From Erinaceus europaeus (lineage: Eukaryota > Chordata > Mammalia > Eulipotyphla > Erinaceidae), in NCBI RefSeq assembly GCF_950295315.1, contig NC_080166.1, positions 99,798,999 through 99,862,998 of the forward strand: 64,000 bases of DNA, written 5' to 3'. The translations under genes were made by a program, and so were the position numbers. The notes under the pieces were generated by a model. It was not told where the DNA came from. It made no database searches and was given only the letters and a program-made list of their open reading frames with translations. Within the stretch, counting starts at the first letter, position 1. Every line of letters starts with the position of its first letter. This document shows positions 11,311 through 22,482 of this stretch, one piece after another.

Positions 11311-11540
11311 TTTTTTAATGAAGCTTTGAGGAGCAAATCAAGGGTTCTATTTATGCAGTACCACTGAATGCTCTCCCAACATCAATTTTTGTTTTTGTAA
11401 GAGGGAGAGAGAAAGCCAATGATACACCATGTCCCCATTCATTAATTTCCTCTGGTGCTATCATGGTGTTCCCTTATGGTGTCTGAGATTAACAGCAAAT
11501 GTGTCATATTTGGTAAGGCATGTGTTTTACCAACAAGTAA
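11311..11540 (-). mobile_element. Degraded minus-strand SINE (family D-like)
   Basis: Pattern 'agagggagagagaaagccaa', 'tcctctggtgctatcatggt' and 'ggtaaggcatgtgttttacc' resembles the reverse complement of family D (body, then B-box, then head). Edges are uncertain. Confidence 0.5.
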
Positions 11541-11841
11541 CTAGGATACTGGGACACCAAAACATTTCACTTTATTGAAATATTCACTTTATTGCTATGG
11601 CCTAGGACCAGACACCTAATATGTCAAAGGTGTGACTATATAGGGAAGAATAAATTAGCAGGGATGAGATCTTCTTTCAATACTGGGCATTACAACAATA
11701 GAATAGAATGCTCATCTGATAAAGTAAATGAAATATAACATTTTATCTATGACCAGTTAACTTCCACTAACATAAGTTAACTTCCACTAACAAAGATCTT
11801 AAACTTTATTCTAATCCATGGCAATGCATTATCCATGGATT

Positions 11842-11990
11842 TTTTTTAAATTTTATTTATTTATGAGAAAGATAGGAGAGAGAGAGAGAAAGAACCAGAC
11901 CACTCCAGTACATGTGCTGCCGGGGATCAAACTCAGGACCTCATGCTTGAGAGTCCAGTACCTTGGCCACTGTGCCACCTCCCAAAGCAC
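11842..11990 (-). mobile_element. Short tRNA-like SINE (family C), minus strand
   Basis: Reverse complement of the 8901-9046 family: 'tttatttatttatgagaaag', 'acatgtgctgccggggatca', 'cctcatgcttgagagtccag'. It is flanked by 'ccatggatt' at 11833-11841 and 11991-11999. Confidence 0.92.
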
Positions 11991-12249
11991 CCATGGATTA
12001 AATAAATAAAGTTTAATGATGATATTGGATATTCAGAGATTAAAATAAAATAATAATTTGTTCTTAAGAAAGAAAATGTAGGAAGAAGGAAGCATTCTAT
12101 TAAAAATAGGAAGCATCCTATTGTTGTATTTCACGTATTGTGAGGATATAACCCTAATATTTTGTTGTTCTGAAAATTAAAGGATAAATATATTAATTTC
12201 ATGAGGTTATGGAAAATTTCCCACTCTAGAATTATTATTATTATTCTTT

Positions 12250-12397
12250 TTAAAAGATTTTATTTATTTATTAATGAGAAAGATAGGAGGAGAGAGAAAG
12301 AACCAGACATCATTCTGGCACATGTGCTGCCAGGGATTGAACTCAGAACCTCATGCTTAAGAGTCCAAAGCTTTATCAGTGCACCACCTCCTGTACC
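12250..12397 (-). mobile_element. Short tRNA-like SINE (family C), minus strand
   Basis: Same order as the preceding copy: 'tttatttattaatgagaaag', 'gcacatgtgctgccagggat', 'cctcatgcttaagagtcc'. TAT-rich sequence on both sides ('tattattattat' near 12233 and 'ctattattattt' near 12398) probably forms a low-complexity TSD. Confidence 0.9.
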
Positions 12398-13784
12398 ACT
12401 ATTATTATTTTTCTTAAAGACAAAGTAAATAGCCTCAATCATATCACTTATCTATTATATAGGAATTACTTTAACATTATTCATTCTACTAATCACTATT
12501 TTAAAATTTTTCTATAATGATATTTTATAGTTATAATTGTTTATTAAATGAGAAAACTCAGATTATAATATACCCATCTACACCCAAATAAATTTCCCCA
12601 AGTTCAGTGATGTCTACCAATGATTTAGGCTTGATATACTGGAAAATATTTTCTACCAATAGTGATACTTAATATTATCCTTAGTATCTCATAAAACACA
12701 AGTTTATGTATATTCTATCTTCAGTTGCTTATCTTTACATAGTGCCTTTTAGTAATCAACTGTATTCATCTCTTTTTATTCTTGAGGTGACCTCTTCCAG
12801 AGTCTACTTTTGTTTGTAGGTAATCAAATGTGTAGAGACCACTTCAACTGTTGGCATTATGATAAGCATAAACTTTCCTTGTATTCCAACTCAGAATTAA
12901 GACTTTTGATTCTTGCTTTTTTTTTTTTATTCTCCAGTACCAGAAGTAGTCTATAGAAGTGATCTGAGAAAGGCTAGCAATCTTTCCTCACTAGCTATTG
13001 TACAACATTTTAAGTAGGCATTAAACTAAGACAGTATCTCTAGTGAGTTTAAATATACTTTGTTTTTAGACAGTATAGAAAGACATTTTTTATTCTTCAG
13101 AACAATACCTTCTAAATAAATCTATGTCAAAATAAACATAAAGGTCAAGATGGCATCAGTCATATTTGTCTATTTGGGGGCTATGTGGATGAAAATCAGT
13201 CAGCTACAATAACAGGTGAAGTATCCAAAGTAACTGTCAAATTCATTCTCATTTTTCCATTTGTAAAGAACAAACACTTAAAGAAAAATCACATAAGATA
13301 TTGCACCATTCTTATGACAGTTCAGCTATACTCTTGTGTATTTATGTTTTCACCAATAAAGAAGTAGTCGTTTTTGACATTAGCAAGGGTGTGCTTCAGT
13401 CCTTGTTATGAAAGGTTTTCATCTTTCTGATCTCCAGTATTCAAGTTTGCCTTGACTTGATTTCACGTAATCTTTGGTTTATAACTACAAGATTCTTTTG
13501 TCAAGATGGTTTCCTGTAAGTGATAGTTTATGGTAACACCAACATCAATGATTACTATGCTTTCAGTCAGTACTTAGCCCTCTGGGGTTTCAGTGAAGGC
13601 ATTTCTAACTTTACCCTCCATCCAGTGGAACTATGTTCCATTGACCCATAGTTAGAGCCCATCTACTATCTCCTGGATATTGTGGATAGAGTATAAATTC
13701 TCATAGTGATAGTGAGGTCTGGTTAGATTACCTTGGTAACAAATGAAAGGAGATGACTGCAGAGATATTTTAAAAGGGTGCAAT
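12398..13784. other. Unique DNA, no gene seen
   Basis: AT-rich with no recognisable repeat. The 60-codon ORF at 13185-13367 shows no domain. Confidence 0.5.
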
Positions 13785-14040
13785 ACCAGTGCTTAGTGAA
13801 AATATGTAAGGGGGTATGAATCGACCTGTCAATGTCCATGTCCATAGGAGAAGCAATTACAGAAGCCAGACATCCCATCTTCTGCATCCCATAAAGATCT
13901 TTGGTCTGTACTCCCAAAGGGATAAAGAATAGGGAACCTTCCAATGGAGGGGGTGAGATACAGAACTCTGGTGGTGGGAATTGTACTCCTCTTATCCCAC
14001 AATCTTGTCAACCATTACTAAATCACTAATAAAGAAATAA
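13785..14040 (+). mobile_element. Old L1 3'UTR fragment, plus strand
   Basis: 'gtcaatgtccatgtccatag', 'gaagcaattacagaagccag' and 'cagaactctggtggtgggaa' are the 3'-terminal blocks of the window's L1 3'UTR module, ending 'actaataaagaaataaagg'. It is 5'-truncated and diverged. Confidence 0.8.
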
Positions 14041-14041
14041 A

Positions 14042-14540
14042 GGCTGAGTAATTTCTTAATCATATTCCATTGAGTATATGTCCCATAAATTTTTTTATAA
14101 CTTTTAAAATATCTATACTAAATGGAATATTACTCAGCAATAAAAAAGATGATTTTACATCCTTTGGGATAAAATGGATGAAACTTCATTGAATTATGCT
14201 TAGTGAAATAAGCAAGGAGGTAAAGGAAAACTATAGGATGGTCTCACTCATATGTGGAATTTAAAGAACTGAACACACATACATAAACTAAACAACTAGA
14301 CACAACACAACCCATATTTAAAATGGGAAAACTATTGTGGTTACTTAGGGGGCCGAGGGGAGGGTACAGACTTTTGGTGGTGGATAAGATAAGAAACTCT
14401 AGTCTTATTACTATTTAGTTCTATCAATAGCTCTGTCAATGGGAGGGGTGGATAGATTTAATATCTCAAGTTCCCCAACTGCCTAGACTATAGCCCTAAG
14501 CACAAATACTAGCTCTTGCTAATATTTATCTTAGATTTGC
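14042..14540 (+). mobile_element. Old L1 3' end with small 5' inversion
   Basis: 14100-14540 reads as the plus-strand end of ORF2 and 3'UTR ('aatggaatattactcagcaa', 'ctcactcatatgtggaattt', 'ttggtggtggataagat'). Immediately left, 14042-14085 reads as the same ORF2 region in reverse ('gctgagtaatttctt...tattccattgagtatatg'). The opposed arms form an imperfect inverted repeat of the kind left by twin priming. Confidence 0.7.
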
Positions 14541-14559
14541 AAAATGATCATACTCTGAA

Positions 14560-14945
14560 AATGGAGTTGTTTGTTGGTATGCTTCTAGTTCTGCTTCTGG
14601 GATCCCTTCTGTTACATTACTTGATGCTGTGGTCTATTTACATGGTCATTCTGTTACATTGGTTTGGTCTCACTCCCCCTGCCTCCGGGAGATTGTGGTT
14701 TAGTCTTTGCCTTTTCTCGCTTTTCCCTTCTCCCCGCCCCCTATCCTACATAATTCCTTGGTTCCTGACGCTGCTGCTGGAGGAGAAGGATGCAGGACAA
14801 ATTTGAGTTGTGATTAGATTAGATTAGTTTTTGAACCGTTTGCTCGTGAATAAAGAAATACTGTTTCTCCGCTCAGCCAAGTGCCCCTGGTCTTCTGTCT
14901 CCTGCCACGAAGCTAGCCCAGCATACTGGCATACTGGCGCACTTG
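14560..14945 (+). mobile_element. Probable endogenous retrovirus LTR (solo)
   Basis: This 385-bp block differs from its neighbours: C/T-rich promoter-like sequence ('ctccccctgcctccgggaga'), a polyadenylation signal AATAAA at about 14849, then 'tgtttctccgctcagccaag' and 'ctggtcttctgtctcctgcc', as in the R-U5 part of many LTRs. No gag, pol or env sequence adjoins it, so it would be a solo LTR. Exact TG...CA ends and a TSD were not identified. The ORF at 14516-14806 is not interpreted as a gene. Confidence 0.55.
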
Positions 14946-15099
14946 ACTTTGACGACAATTGTTTATGGATCTCTAACAATGTATCAGAAAATAAAGCTCT
15001 GCAAACATTTAAATCAATTACAGCTTTAGGTCAGATAGGTCAAGATCTTTTGACCTTGTAAGTATTTAAAATACAAAGAGGTTCGGATACCACTTAGAA

Positions 15100-16085
15100 G
15101 CATTCAGATCATAGTGAAGTTAAGTATAATAACACAGATTCTTAGCCCCCCAACTAACCTGGCTATAATGATTAATTATTGATATTTTAACTTTCTCTAA
15201 GACTATAAGAAACCCCTTTCATCGTCTTTAAGACCTGCATTTCTCCTAGTCCTGGTACCTCTAGGATATGCCCATACTTCTTGAAATTCCTTTTCTATGA
15301 TTCCTTACTGCCGTACCAACCCTGTCAACTTTAACCAAATCGCTACTGGTGCTGCCACCCCGCATTATGCTGCTATTGAAATCCTTCTGTGGACTGTAAC
15401 CTGAGATACCAGGCTGAGAAGTCAACCTCACAACTCTTCAAATCTTGTGCTCCACTCTGACACCATTCTCTCAGACAACATTCTCATCCAATCTCAGGTC
15501 ATGCCACCTTCCAGATACCAGGCTGCAGATGCTACCATGAGCCACCCCAACTTCTCTGGGCAGATGATCTCACCAGTGTGTCCTGGACCCTCACATCTCC
15601 AGAGCTCTCGTCCACTAGGGAAAGATAGAAACAGACTGGGGGTATGGATCAGCCTGTCAATGCCCATGCTCACTGGAGAAGCAGCTACAGAAGCCAGAAC
15701 TCCTACCTTCTGCTCCCTGTAAACAACCTTGATCCATACTCCCTGCCAAAAAGAAGTGATAGGATGTAGATAAGGGGACTCTTCACTCCAGTTCCATCAG
15801 CACCCAGAGAGAGAGAAGGAAAAGATCAGGGGCATATGGAGGTAGCTTTGATGTCATGAGTGGTTAGAGGGAAAGAGAGGATTGAATCAGAAAAAGAAGA
15901 GGTAACTATAAATGTGGACAGATAGTTGTAGAGAAGATGGTTAGCCCATGTCTACAACTTTAGGGGAACGGTGGGGAGAGTGATGATTGCAGTGGGGAGA
16001 GTGAAGATTCAGAACTCTGGTGGTGGGAATGGTATAGTGAAACCCCTATCGACATGTAATTCTGTAATTTAAAAGTATTTTAAAA
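15100..16085 (+). mobile_element. Old L1 3'UTR, plus strand
   Basis: It contains the shared module blocks 'gtgtcctggaccctcacatc', 'ccactagggaaagatagaaa', 'ggagaagcagctacagaagc' and 'cagaactctggtggtgggaa', then an A-rich end at about 16085. It represents an older subfamily than 18097-18858. The left edge is uncertain because the upstream 3'UTR part is diverged. Confidence 0.7.
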
Positions 16086-16384
16086 ATTTTTAAAAAGAAG
16101 AAGAAAAATAAGGGAAAAGAAAGAAAATACCCCTGAAATTTTATAAATTTTCAAAACAGTTAAATCATTAATAAAAGATAAAATAAATGCCCCCAAAATG
16201 TGTAAGGGAGAGATATAAGGAGGAAATGTCACAGTGTCTTTCAGTCCATTTAATTTCCTCCCAATTCTACTGCTATTTTCCATGAAGGATAAGTTAAATC
16301 AGACTTTTCTGATGATATCGGACATGTTCAGGGTGGTATGGCAGTAGGCATTAAGTCAGACTTTTCTAATGGGAAAATAGACTT
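16086..16384. other. Unassigned AT-rich DNA between L1 fragments
   Basis: About 300 bp of AT-rich sequence with no recognised element. A direct repeat of 'cagacttttct' occurs at about 16295 and 16347. Confidence 0.4.
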
Positions 16385-16702
16385 TCATACTTCAGAATTT
16401 AAAAAACTTACTCCTCCATATGAATAGAATATTCACCAAGGGAGAGATCCAAATGGCAAAAAAACACATAAAAAATGCCCCAAGTCGTTGCTTGCCCAAG
16501 AAATATGAATTAAGACAACAATGAGATATCACTTTACATCTGTGAGAATGTTATACATCAAGAAAGGATAGTAACAACTGTTGGAGAAGTTGTAGGGGTA
16601 AGGGAACCATCCTGCACTGCTAGTGGGAATGTAAATTGGTTCAATCTCTTTGTAGAATAATTTGGAGAATTCTCAGAAGGCTAGATAGAAATGGACCTGC
16701 TC

Positions 16703-17223
16703 TGGGCCGGGTAGTGGCCCACCTGGTTGAGTGCACATGTTACAATGCACAAGGACCTGGGTTAAAGACCCCCATCACCACCTGCAGGGGGAAATTTTTA
16801 CATGTGGCGAAGCAGTGATGTAGGTGTCTTTCTTTCTCTCTCCCTCTGTAACACCTCCTTCCTTCTCAATTTCTGGCTGTCTCTATCCAATAAATAAAGA
16901 CAATTAAGGGAGTCGGGCTGTAGCACAGCGGGTTAAGCGCAGGTGGCGCAAAGCACAAGGACCGGCATAAGGATCCCGGTTGGAACCCCGGCTCCCCGTC
17001 TGCAGGGGAGTCGCTTCACAGGCGGTGAAGCAGGTCTGCAAGTGTCTATCTTTCTCTCCTCCTCTCTGTCTTCCCCTCCTCTCTCCATTCTCTCTGTCCT
17101 ATCCAACAACGACAACAACAATAATAACTACAACAATAGAACAACAAGGGCAACAAAAGGGAATAAATAAATAAAATAAATATAAAAAAATAAAGACAAT
17201 TAAAAAAAAGAAATTAAAAAAAA
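16703..17223 (+). mobile_element. SINE family A, interrupted by a second SINE
   Basis: The head 'tgggccgggtagtggcccac' and 'ctggttgagtgcacatgtta', body '...tttctggctgtctctatcc' and tail 'aataaataaagacaattaa' resemble the hedgehog ERI-type SINE as I know it. Its 16-bp TSD lies in the L1: 16687-16702 and 17224-17239, agreeing at 12 of 16 bases. The tail is interrupted at 16907/16908 by the SINE at 16908-17187. Confidence 0.9.
16908..17187 (+). mobile_element. SINE family B nested in a SINE tail
   Basis: An intact 280-bp copy with head 'gtagcacagcgggttaagcg' (A-box matching TAGCNNAGYNGG), B-box-like 'ggttggaacccc', 'cttcacaggcggtgaagcag', a CT-rich body and a CAA-rich 3' segment. A perfect 16-bp TSD ('aaataaagacaattaa') lies at 16892-16907 and 17188-17203. 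A perfect TSD with a nearly complete body marks it as one of the youngest SINEs here. Confidence 0.96.
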
Positions 17224-17949
17224 AGAAATGGATGTACCCTATGACTTGGCAATTCTCCTGGGTATATATATCCTAAGGAATTAAGCACACCCATCCTCAA
17301 AGACCTGTATGTATCTATATTCATAGCAGCACAATTTGTAATAGCCCAAACCTGGGATCAGCCTAAGTGTCTAGCAACAGATGAGCGGCTGAGAAAGTTG
17401 TGGTATATATACACAACAGAATACTACTCAGCTATTAAGAATGATGAGTCCATCTTATTTACCTCTTATTGGATAGAACTTGAAGGAATCATGTTAAATG
17501 AGATAAGTCAAAAAGAGAAAGGAATATACCATGATCTCACTCATGGACAGAAACTGAGAAATTAGAACAGACAGGGGAAACAAAAAGCAGCACTTGGATT
17601 GGGTATGGTGTATTGCATCAAAGTAAAGGACTTTCTGTGGAAGTGGGTGTATCAGGTCCTGTTGTGTGATGATGGAGGCAGACCTAGGTTGGGGGTGAGA
17701 GTGTCTTACAAAAAAACATTAGAAATTGTATACATATACAAACAACTGTATTTATTGTAAGCCACTAATGCCCTAACAAAAATGTAAAAAACAAAAACAA
17801 AAGCTTACCCATCAGAAAGCATCCAAATATAAACTCTTACAAATATCAATTCTCTTGTTGAATTAAAGCATCAATGCCAAATGAGCAAGAAAGAATTGAG
17901 AGGACTTTTGTGTGATAATTGGAAAGAATATATTAAGAATGCTTTCAGA

Positions 17950-18992
17950 GAGAGAGAGACAGGCAAGGAGTATGGATTGACCTATCAACGCCCATGTTCA
18001 GCGGAGAAGCAATTACAGAAGCTAGACCTTCAACCTTCTGCATCCCACAATGACCTTGGATCCATAATCCCAGAGGGTTAAAGAATAGGAAAGCTAATAT
18101 TGCATCCACCGATCACAACCTAACCAACGCAACGATTGCCACCTCAACATGCTTCACCTCAGACTGTGTCCAGAGACTTCACGTGTGGAATGACAACCCT
18201 TCAGCTTCATTACTTGGGTGAGACCTTTCCTTTTATAGTACACTCTAATTTCATCTCAGGTGGTTCACCTTCTAACAAAGTCCCATAACCTAGATATACA
18301 CCAGTTTCTGTGAGAGAGAGCTTATGTTCACATGTATCCATAAACTACTGCAAAATATATACCTGAAAGCAGAAGTACACTAGAGTTTGCAGTGAGTACC
18401 TCCCTAACACTTCCTCTCCACTATTCCAAGCTTGGGATCCATGATTACTCAACAATTTGTTTGGCTTCGTATGTTAACTCTCTTTTCAATCACCAGGTTC
18501 CAGATGCCACCAGGATGCTGGCCAGTCTTCCCTGGATTGAAGACCCCACCAATGTGTCCTGGAGCTCAGCTTCCCCAGAGACACACCTTACTAGGAAAAG
18601 AGAGAGGCAGACTGGGAGTATGGACCGACCAGTCAACGCCCATGTTCAGCGGGGAAGCAATTACAGAAGCCAGACCTTCTACCTTCTGCAACCCACAATG
18701 ACCCTGGGTCCATGCTCCCAGAGGGCTAGAGAATGGGAAAGCTATCAGGGGAGGGGGTGGGTTAAGGAGATTGGGTGGTGGGAATTGTGTGGAGTTGTAC
18801 CCCTCCTACCTTATGGTTTTGTTCGTTAATCCTTTCTTAAATAAAAAATTAAAAAAAAAAAGAATAGGAAAGCTATCAGGGGAGTGGAAGGGATACAGAA
18901 TTCTGTTGGTGGGAATTGTGTGGAGTTGTACCCCTCTTATCCTATGGTTTAGTCAATGTTTCCTTTTTATAAATAAAAAAATTAATTAAAAA
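17950..18992 (+). mobile_element. 5'-truncated L1 3' end, host of a nested L1
   Basis: 17950-18096 and 18876-18992 are two halves of one plus-strand L1 3'UTR end ('ggagtatggattgacctatc', 'gaagcaattacagaagctag', then 'cagaattctgttggtgggaa', 'tttttataaataaaaaaatt'). An outer TSD ('aagaatgctttcaga' / 'aagaaagctttcaga') lies at 17935-17949 and 18993-19007, 14 of 15 matching. A younger L1 end interrupts it. Confidence 0.88.
18097..18858 (+). mobile_element. Young L1 3' end nested in an L1
   Basis: A 762-bp 3'UTR-only insertion of the short-3'UTR subfamily, closely similar to the reverse complement of 33450-34200. The 17-bp TSD 'aaagaataggaaagcta' is perfect at 18080-18096 and 18859-18875. ORFs within it (18392-18829, 18432-18701) parallel those in the 33450 copy and are discussed in the findings. 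Confidence 0.93.
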
Positions 18993-19007
18993 AAGAAAGC
19001 TTTCAGA

Positions 19008-19956
19008 AAGAATAAAGAAATAAAAAACTTTAAAGGTCTTGACATCTGGTCTGAAATGGAGATAGGGGAATGAGAAGAAACACTAGCCTTTCAAAATGGG
19101 AGAGGAAATCAATATCCATTTAGTAGACTTGGAGCAGAACCACTATGAATTCATTGCTGACATGCTTAAGTATCTGATCCAATCCCACATACCTTATCTC
19201 TTTGTTTCCTGCAGAGATTTTGTTATTATTTTTACCCAACTGATGTGGTTCTCCCTTTACTCAGACCCTCAAATTTAGATATAATTCTGTATTAGATTTT
19301 TTCTTGTTCTTCCTCTCATAGCTCCACAATACCCTTAGACAGCTAGAAACTTGGCTTGCCAGCCTGATCTCTAACATCACATATACTTAGTTTTTGAACT
19401 CCATCAGCTAGATGAACCCCAAACTCTCTGGTGTTTAATAATACCCTGAGAGATGCGTAGATTTAGAGATAGCTTTGATCATCTCTCATTTAACATTTCT
19501 TTCTTTCCCCATTGTTAAGGTATAAAGGATTAAATCTGACTCATAAAAATATAAAAAGAACACATGTCAAAAATTTTATTTAATTCATGAATTTATGAGA
19601 TAACAAATTAGATGTTACCGCCAGTTCAAAAGATAATTCATAGTGGAGTCATAGAGGTCATGACATGATTTTTATAGATAGAACCAAAGCTTGACATTTT
19701 CTCCCCTTAGATGTGGAGGAACTGGGTGGGATTAGGGAGGAAGTGTACAGGATCACTTCATCACTTTCTCACTTTCTTTGTGTGCTGACAGGCAAGATGA
19801 TATGCAGTGTTATCTATACCTTTTAGAATGGGGAAATTTCTCAAAAGACCATGAAAGGTGCATATCCTTAGGTACAGAATCTTGAAGGATCATATGTAGA
19901 TTTCAACATGGTGTAACAAAGTTTTTCTGTAAAGGATTAGATGGAAAGTATTTGGG
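19008..19956. other. Unique DNA, no gene seen
   Basis: No recognisable repeat or coding region. The ORF at 19096-19278 is 60 codons without a domain. Confidence 0.5.
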
Positions 19957-20245
19957 GGGGCTAGGCAGTGGTATTCCCAGTTGAGTGCACACATTACCAT
20001 GTGCCAAAACCAGTTGAGCCCCCACTTCTCATCATGAGTGATGAAGTAGGTCTTTTTATTCTCCCTATTTTCCCTTCTGCTCTGTTTCTATCTGTCCTAT
20101 CAAATTGAAAGAAAGAAGGCAAAAGAAAGAAAGAAGGAAGGAAGGAGACATGGTTGCCCTGAGTGGTGGATTCATCATGCAGACACCAAGTCCCAGTGAT
20201 AACCCTGGTGTCCAAAAAAATAAATAAAAAAATAAATAAAATAAA
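19957..20245 (+). mobile_element. SINE with extended 3' segment, plus strand
   Basis: Head 'ggggctaggcagtggtattc' and 'agttgagtgcacacattacc', B-box region 'ccagttgagcccccac', CT-rich body, then an extra 3' segment 'gagtggtggattcatcatgc' ... 'agtgataaccctggtgtcc' and an A-rich tail with AAATAAATA. A GAAG tract sits at 20108-20147. The minus ORFs over it are shadows. Confidence 0.85.
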
Positions 20246-20410
20246 CAAAGAAAGAGAGAAAAAAAAGAGAGAAAGAAGACAGAAAATATGTTGGACTTTG
20301 TGGGACATTGTCTATGACACTTAGTCATTTTTCTTTTTTTTCCTTTTTTTTATGTTTTAGACATAGAAATAGTAGCAGTTGCTAAAATGTTGTATAAAAA
20401 TGGGCCACCT

Positions 20411-20554
20411 AGGGCTGGGAAGACAGCATAATGGTTATGCAAATAGACTTCCATGCCTGAGGCACCAAAGGTCCCAGGTTCAGTCAGTCTCCAGCATTAC
20501 TATAAGCCAGAGTTGAGCAGTGCTCTGGTAAGAAGAAAAAAAAAGAAAAAGACT
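20411..20554 (+). mobile_element. tRNA-derived SINE (family D) with perfect TSD
   Basis: 'ggctgggaagacagcataat', 'ggttatgcaaatagacttcc', 'aggtcccaggttcagtcagt' and 'cagagttgagcagtgctctg', then an A-rich tail. Perfect 16-bp TSD 'taaaaatgggccacct' at 20395-20410 and 20555-20570. It is the reference copy of this short family in the window. Confidence 0.95.
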
Positions 20555-21094
20555 TAAAAATGGGCCACCTGCAATTTGGACCTTGGAAATAGTATGCCTG
20601 ATATCTGCTCTTCACCTGTATAGATTTGCCATACAAGTCACTCAATAAATGTTCTGTCCACTTTTACGTCTTTCATACCTTTTTTTTTTTTCCTCCTGAA
20701 AGTATTTATCCAAAGCAATGCTTTTAAGTACTATACTAATTTGGTCAAAGTCTTCTACTCAAACAACTCTAATGGTATCTGGAATTAAGCTCAGACTTGC
20801 TGGGCCTGGCATTCGGATGCATTTTCCAGTATCTCCCTCAGCCGTTAACTACATAACCATTAACATTGTAAACATTTTCTCATTTTTGCACAGTATCTTA
20901 TGTTTACCTATGATTCAATATTCTGTTCCCTTTCTGAAATGTTACCCTTCCTTGCAAGACAGATGGTTTTGAAGTAGGCCTTGTAAGGAAGGGTAGGATT
21001 TCATCTGAGGAGGATATTTTTTGAGTCCTTCTAGTTTTAGCATCATTATTCACACTGATCTTTCCTCTATCAATACATTTTTTGTTGTTTTATT

Positions 21095-21430
21095 TCTTGT
21101 GTTTATTTGGGCCACTGTAATCAAAAACTATAGAGTAGGTGACTTATAAACAATATAGACTATTTTTTACTGTTCTGGAGATTGGAAAGTCCTAGATCCT
21201 AGATCCAGGTACAGAATTAATTCCCTGTCAGGACCTGCTTACTGATATAATGGTGGCCATTTTGTTTGTTTGTTTTGTTTTTTAACTATGATTTCACATT
21301 GTGAAAGAGGGAACGGTGCTCTCTTATGAGAGAACCAATTTGATTCATAAGGATTTTCTGTCAGATTACCTTACAATGTTATTGTCTTCAATTACCATTA
21401 CATCAGGGAATGGGATATACCATGTAAATT
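21095..21430 (+). mobile_element. Ancient mammalian LTR-like repeat (MaLR/MLT-type)
   Basis: 'gtttatttgggccactgtaa', 'ctatagagtaggtgacttat' and 'actgttctggagattggaaa' resemble the widespread mammalian MaLR LTR pattern (change to the gene's 'ctgggtggcttaaac...ctggaggct' motif order). Highly diverged, edges uncertain, family name not certain. Confidence 0.5.
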
Positions 21431-21445
21431 TTATAGGCACTCACT

Positions 21446-21574
21446 CAGGACTGGGGAGATAGTTCAGCTTGCTAGAACACAAAATTTGCATGTCTCAGAT
21501 GCCAGAGGGCTGCACGTTCAATACTTGTATTATCTTATGCCAGAGATGAGGGTACTCTGTTATCTTTCTCTTAA

Positions 21575-21605
<31 letters not shown>

Positions 21606-21615
21606 AGTTAATAAA
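21446..21615 (+). mobile_element. tRNA-derived SINE with (AATA)n tail
   Basis: 'gactggggagatagttcagc', 'atgccagagggctgcacgtt' and 'atgccagagatgagggtact' match family D in order, and the tail is about eight AAAT units (21572-21610). Diverged. Confidence 0.75.
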
Positions 21616-21689
21616 TAAATAGAAATATTAAACGTGTATTTAGTATATGCAGTACTTCCCATTAAAAAATTGGTTTCTTTCTTTCTTCT

Positions 21690-21900
21690 TCTTTTTTTTG
21701 TCTTCAGTGGTCCTTCATTGGATCACTAGTGAGAGAGAGTGAGAGAGAAGAGAGGGGAGAGAGAGAGAAAAAAAGAGGAGACATTTTAGCATTGAAATTC
21801 CCTCAGTGTGTGGAGGACAAGCTCTTAACCTGGGCTCCACAGATGGCAAAGGCATGCATGCTCCCAGATGGGTTATCTCACTAGCTCTATTTGCTTAAAT
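21690..21900 (-). mobile_element. Degraded tRNA-derived SINE, minus strand
   Basis: Read on the minus strand it has a tRNA-like head ('gatctgtg...ccaggttaagagc') followed by a TCTC-rich body and a pyrimidine tail. On the plus strand 'gagagagtgagagagaagag' and 'aacctgggctccacagatgg' are seen. Family D-like. Confidence 0.55.
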
Positions 21901-22039
21901 ATTTTCATTCATGATTTAATACTCTGTTCATAAAGTATCTATCTATGCAGTGTGAATTTTTTTACCTTTTTTCCCTTCATAGGTAACCTCAAAGTACAGT
22001 GGGGATTTCATTTCCTTTGGTTGTTGGAGTGAAGTCCTC

Positions 22040-22330
22040 AGTTTTCTCACTGTTAACTGGTCTTAGACCTCTGTTCCTTGTGTGTCCTCTCCACAAGGCA
22101 GCTCAACAGTGTACTAGCTTTACCAATGGAGCAAGAGAGATGAGCGAGAAAAAGTTAGAGGCGTAAGGGAGGGAGAGAGAGAGAGAGAGCTTTCTGTAAC
22201 CTAATCTCAGAAGTGAAGTGCCATTGATTATTCTATTTGTTAGGGGAAAGTCTCAGTTCAGAGTTAAAAAAAAAAAAAGAATTGCAGGAGTAGGACCATT
22301 GGGGGCCATTTTAGAATCAGTCAGCCACTC
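22040..22330 (+). mobile_element. Ancient mammalian repeat, family uncertain
   Basis: 'aatctcagaagtgaagtgcc', 'aggagtaggaccattggggg' and 'ccattttagaatcag' follow the order of an ancient mammal-wide interspersed repeat. A GA run (22170-22188) and an A-run (22267-22279) have been added. Confidence 0.35.
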
Positions 22331-22482
22331 AGTCAGATGGTAGTAATGATGGTGAATCTGTTTGGCGTAGAGAAATGCAAGATTGCAATGCTATTATAAA
22401 TTCAGAATGCTGTGGGATGCTAAAAATATTCTTGAAATATAAGCGGGACATGAAAACCTCCTGTCTAATAAAGGAGAAACTG

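Larger units (their letters stand above)
16385..17795 (+). mobile_element. Old L1 ORF2 C-terminus and 3'UTR, split by SINEs
   Basis: 16385-16702 and 17224-17795 are two halves of one plus-strand L1: 'tgggaatgtaaattggttca' and 'aggctagatagaaatggacc' before the SINEs, then 'ctatgacttggcaattctcc', 'ggtatatatacacaacagaa' and 'ccatgatctcactcatgg' after. The reading frame is broken by many stops. The 3'UTR is the short 'gttgatgtattgcaccaaag' type, as at 26060. Confidence 0.9.

Noticed and set aside
16919..16990. tRNA-gene-like A-box and B-box
   Set aside because: The tRNA-like head is the 5' end of a SINE. No intact acceptor stem or anticodon arm is apparent and the same head recurs in many copies.
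18392..18829. 145-codon ORF as a host gene
   Set aside because: It lies wholly in an L1 3'UTR with TSDs and has copies at other L1s. Treated as an element feature only.
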